Below are positions 4,351-6,624 of a stretch of DNA of 6,624 nucleotides, one piece after another. The notes beneath the pieces were generated by a model. It had not been told where the DNA came from. It saw only the letters and a list, made by a program, of their open reading frames with translations, and ran no database searches. The stretch is from Bacillota bacterium. GTDB taxonomy: Bacteria; Bacillota; UBA4882; JAAYXC01. Location of the stretch: contig JAAYXC010000245.1 of NCBI GenBank assembly GCA_012516115.1, positions 1 through 6,624 on the forward strand, written 5' to 3'. Position numbers and translations under genes: made by a program. Positions within the stretch are counted from its first letter, which is position 1; each line of letters begins with the position of its first letter.

Positions 4351-6201
4351 ATGGCCGAGAGATTCGATCTTCTGGTGGTGGGCGGGGGTCATGCCGGTTG
4401 CGAAGCGGCCCTGGCCGGGGCGAAGATGGGCGCCCGGACCGGGCTCATCCTTCTCGATCTGGCCGATCTCGCCTGGATGCCCTGTAACCCTTCCATCGGC
4501 GGCCCGGCCAAGGGGCACCTGGTCAAAGAGATCGATGCCCTGGGCGGGGTCATGGGCCGGGCGGCGGATGCGACTTACCTCCAGATCCGCCGGCTCAACA
4601 CGAGCAAAGGTCCGGCCGTCCCGGCCCTCCGGGCCCAGATCGATAAATACGCCTATCAGCACTGGATGCGGAGAACCCTTGAGCGACAGGAGAACCTCTC
4701 CCTGGCCCAGGGAGAGGTGGTGGCCGTGCTCGTGGAGGGAGACCGCGTTCGCGGCGTGCGCCTCCGGGGAGGGGAAGAGGTCTATGCTCGGACCGTGGTC
4801 CTTACCACCGGGACTTTTCTCGGGGCCGTGATTCACCTGGGTCTGGAACATTATCCCGCCGGGCCCCAGAACCGGGCCCCCGCCAACGAGCTGGCCGCGT
4901 CCCTGCGCTCCCTCGGGTTCACCCTCCGGCGACTTAAGACCGGGACACCGGCCCGGGTACGCGGTCGTTCCCTTTGTTGGGCCGAGATGGAACGCCAGAA
5001 AGGCGAGGAGCTTTCCCGGGGGTTCTCTTTTTGGCGCGAACTTCCCCGGCGGCCCCAGCATGATTCATGGCTCACCTATACTCAACCCGCCACCCATGAG
5101 CTCATCCGGGCCCATCTTCACGAAACGGCCCTCTATGGCGGAAAGATCGTGGGCGTGGGACCCCGGTATTGTCCCTCCATCGAGAGCAAAATCGTCCGTT
5201 TCCCGGAACGTGAACGTCACCAGGTCTTCGTGGAACCGGAGTCGGAAGCAACCGACGAATGGTACCTGGCCGGGCTTTCGACGAGCTTGCCGCCAAAAGT
5301 GCAGATAGAGATCTTGCATACGATCCCCGGTCTTCGGCAGGCGGAGATCGTGCGGCCCGGTTATGCCATCGAGTACGATGCCATCGAGGCCACCGTCCTC
5401 CACCCAACCCTGGAAAGCCGCGCGGTGACCGGGCTCTTCTTTGCCGGTCAGATCAACGGGACTTCGGGTTACGAGGAGGCCGCGGCCCAGGGGCTCGTGG
5501 CCGGGATAAACGCCGTCCTTTCGTTGCGGGGCGAAAAGCCCCTTATCCTCCGCCGCGACCAGGCCTACATCGGGGTCTTAATCGACGAGATCGTGACCAA
5601 GGAGAGCGACGAACCCTTCCGGATGCTCACCGCCCGGGTGGAGCACCGGCTCCTGCTCCGCGGCGAGACGGCCGACCTCCGTCTGGCGGAGATCGGATAT
5701 GGATTGGGGTTGATCCCGGCCGAAGATTACGAACGTTTCCTTAGGCGCCGGGAGCGCCTGGCGGCGGCCGAGGAACTTTTGGCCACACGTCGGAATCCGG
5801 GGTCGGAACTGACGGCCTGGGCGAACCGTCACCGGACGACGCCGCCCAGCCACGTGGTAAGCCTCCGCGAGCTCCTCCGCCGACCGGAGATCGACCTCGC
5901 GGCCCTGGCCGAACTGGAGCCGGCCCTGGCCGCTCTTCCGGCCGAAGAGGCAGAGGAGATCACCCTCTCGGTGAAATACGAAGGATACATCGCCCGTGCC
6001 CGGGCCGAGGCGGAAAGATTGCGCGCCATGGAGGACCAGCCTCTCTCTCCGGATCTGGATTACGCCGTCATTCCCAACCTCTCGCAGGAAGCGGTGGAGA
6101 AACTGAGCAAAATCCGGCCGATGACCCTCGGCCAGGCCGGTCGCATCAGCGGCATCAGTCCGGCCGATCTCCTGGCCCTTTTGGTCCATTTGCGGCGATG
6201 A
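4351..6201 (+). CDS. mnmG: tRNA uridine-5-carboxymethylaminomethyl modification enzyme MnmG (GidA)
   Basis: MnmG is the FAD- and NADH-dependent partner of MnmE in wobble-uridine modification. The 616-aa length is normal. Motifs in order: FAD Rossmann loop GGGHAGCEAA (11-20); CNPSIGGPAKGH with the reactive-cysteine position Cys45; NTSKGPAVPALRAQIDK (83-99); GPRYCPSIESKIVRF with the second conserved Cys274; EWYLAGLSTSLP; AGQINGTSGYEEAAAQGLVA (365-384), the second signature; and a helical C-terminal MnmE/tRNA-binding region with KYEGYIARA and IPNLSQEAVEKLSKIRPMTL. The ATG is supported by GAGGAGGTGA (4335-4344) six bases upstream. It follows mnmE by 40 bases and rsmG begins a few bases after its stop. 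Some normally conserved positions differ: Pro91 in GPAVPALR where Arg is usual, and FRMLTARVEHRLLLR (423-437) where YRMFTSRAEYRLLLR is usual. Confidence 0.97.
   Translation: MAERFDLLVVGGGHAGCEAALAGAKMGARTGLILLDLADLAWMPCNPSIGGPAKGHLVKEIDALGGVMGRAADATYLQIRRLNTSKGPAVPALRAQIDKYAYQHWMRRTLERQENLSLAQGEVVAVLVEGDRVRGVRLRGGEEVYARTVVLTTGTFLGAVIHLGLEHYPAGPQNRAPANELAASLRSLGFTLRRLKTGTPARVRGRSLCWAEMERQKGEELSRGFSFWRELPRRPQHDSWLTYTQPATHELIRAHLHETALYGGKIVGVGPRYCPSIESKIVRFPERERHQVFVEPESEATDEWYLAGLSTSLPPKVQIEILHTIPGLRQAEIVRPGYAIEYDAIEATVLHPTLESRAVTGLFFAGQINGTSGYEEAAAQGLVAGINAVLSLRGEKPLILRRDQAYIGVLIDEIVTKESDEPFRMLTARVEHRLLLRGETADLRLAEIGYGLGLIPAEDYERFLRRRERLAAAEELLATRRNPGSELTAWANRHRTTPPSHVVSLRELLRRPEIDLAALAELEPALAALPAEEAEEITLSVKYEGYIARARAEAERLRAMEDQPLSPDLDYAVIPNLSQEAVEKLSKIRPMTLGQAGRISGISPADLLALLVHLRR
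4694..4718. repeat. Perfect 11-bp inverted repeat inside mnmG
   Basis: ACCTCTCCCTG (4694-4704) is the exact reverse complement of 4708-4718, with a GCC spacer. It sits in the codons for NLSLAQGEV of MnmG, far from any start or stop. No T run follows, so it is not an intrinsic terminator. A strong RNA hairpin is possible; a function is not shown. Confidence 0.7.
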
Positions 6202-6208
6202 TGCGGGA

Positions 6209-6624
6209 ATGATGAGGATGGGGGAAAGAACGGAGAAGGAAGGGGCTCTCCGCGAGGCGGCCGTAGTCTTCGGCGTGGAGCTCGAGGCGGCCACGGCGAA
6301 GAAGATGGTTACCCTTATGACGATGGTCGGTCGGGCCAACGAACGACTCCGGTTGACGGCCATCACTACGTGGGAGGAGGCCCTGGCCAAACACCTCCTT
6401 GATAGCCTTGCCCCCCTGGCCCTGGGGCTTTCCCCGGCTCCGATGGAGCCGGTGGCCGACCTGGGGAGCGGAGGTGGTTTCCCCGGTCTGGTATTGGCCA
6501 TCGTCCTTCCCGGGGTCTCTTTTACTCTGATCGAGGCCACGCGCAAAAAGGCCGCCTTCCTTACGGCGGCCGCCGAAGAACTGGGCCTCGGGAACGTACG
6601 GGTTTGGGCCGTGCGGGCCGAGGA
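6209..6624 (+). CDS. rsmG: 16S rRNA (guanine-N7) methyltransferase RsmG, N-terminal part (cut by window edge)
   Basis: RsmG (GidB) transfers a methyl group from S-adenosylmethionine to N7 of G527 (E. coli numbering) in 16S rRNA; its loss gives low-level streptomycin resistance in several bacteria. The window holds 138 codons and the frame is still open at the right edge. Visible family marks are NERLRLTAIT (44-53), HLLDSLAPL (62-70), the SAM-binding motif I DLGSGGGFPG (84-93), FTLIEATRKKAAFL (105-118) and ELGLGNVRVWAVRAE (124-138). Three in-frame ATGs (6209, 6212, 6218) can start it. GCGGGA (6203-6208) fits 6218 best by spacing; I give the longest form. It begins only a few bases after the mnmG stop, so the two are probably co-transcribed. 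It lies in the usual mnmE-mnmG-rsmG order. Confidence 0.95.
   Translation, partial: MMRMGERTEKEGALREAAVVFGVELEAATAKKMVTLMTMVGRANERLRLTAITTWEEALAKHLLDSLAPLALGLSPAPMEPVADLGSGGGFPGLVLAIVLPGVSFTLIEATRKKAAFLTAAAEELGLGNVRVWAVRAE

Noticed and set aside
5578..6546. 322-codon minus-strand ORF opposite mnmG and rsmG, and a 247-codon one at 4318-5061
   Set aside because: Antisense shadows of well-identified genes; compositions are biased and no domain is recognisable.
1..6624. Search for mobile elements, CRISPR arrays, tRNA genes or an accessory system
   Set aside because: Apart from the oriC gap and short spacers the window is filled by conserved housekeeping genes; I saw no repeat array, transposase, integrase or tRNA-like sequence.

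Overview
The window is the replication-origin neighbourhood of a bacterial chromosome. Part of dnaA reads leftward. A ~410-base dnaA-rpmH gap follows, with DnaA-box-like sites and a consensus promoter. Then comes the rightward cluster rpmH-rnpA-yidD-yidC-jag-mnmE-mnmG-rsmG. Gene order, a short one-domain-type YidC (253 aa) and the presence of jag point to a Firmicute-type organism. GC-rich coding sequence and many Arg/Glu/Ala residues suggest a high-GC clostridial lineage (Moorella, Ammonifex or Desulfotomaculum-like). The exact taxon is inference; nothing here fixes it.

Layout. Bases 1-332 (minus) encode the N-terminal 110 residues of DnaA. Bases 333-745 are non-coding: TTATCAACA plus a head-to-head pair of DnaA-box-like sites at 461-492, an alternating purine/pyrimidine-biased stretch, and a perfect TTGACA-N17-TATAAT promoter at 672-700 facing rpmH. 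Bases 746-2873 hold ribosomal protein L34, the RNase P protein, YidD, YidC and Jag, closely spaced or overlapping and probably read from that promoter. Bases 2874-2948 separate jag from mnmE and contain a terminator-like hairpin. Bases 2949-6624 hold the two tRNA-modification genes mnmE and mnmG, then the start of the 16S rRNA methyltransferase gene rsmG, cut by the window end.

How the genes work together: rpmH and rnpA link ribosome and tRNA maturation. YidD and YidC serve membrane protein insertion. Jag is an RNA-binding partner commonly found next to yidC. MnmE and MnmG form one complex that modifies the tRNA wobble uridine. RsmG methylates 16S rRNA. This is a conserved housekeeping locus, and I see no mobile element, CRISPR array or accessory system.

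The points worth a second look are local. mnmE has no ATG, GTG or TTG that would include its conserved N-terminus; the best-placed start is an ACG behind a strong Shine-Dalgarno. There is a hairpin just before it. A 22-base perfect palindrome at the end of rpmH overlaps the rnpA ribosome binding site. An 11-bp-arm inverted repeat lies inside mnmG, and MnmG has unusual residues at normally conserved positions.
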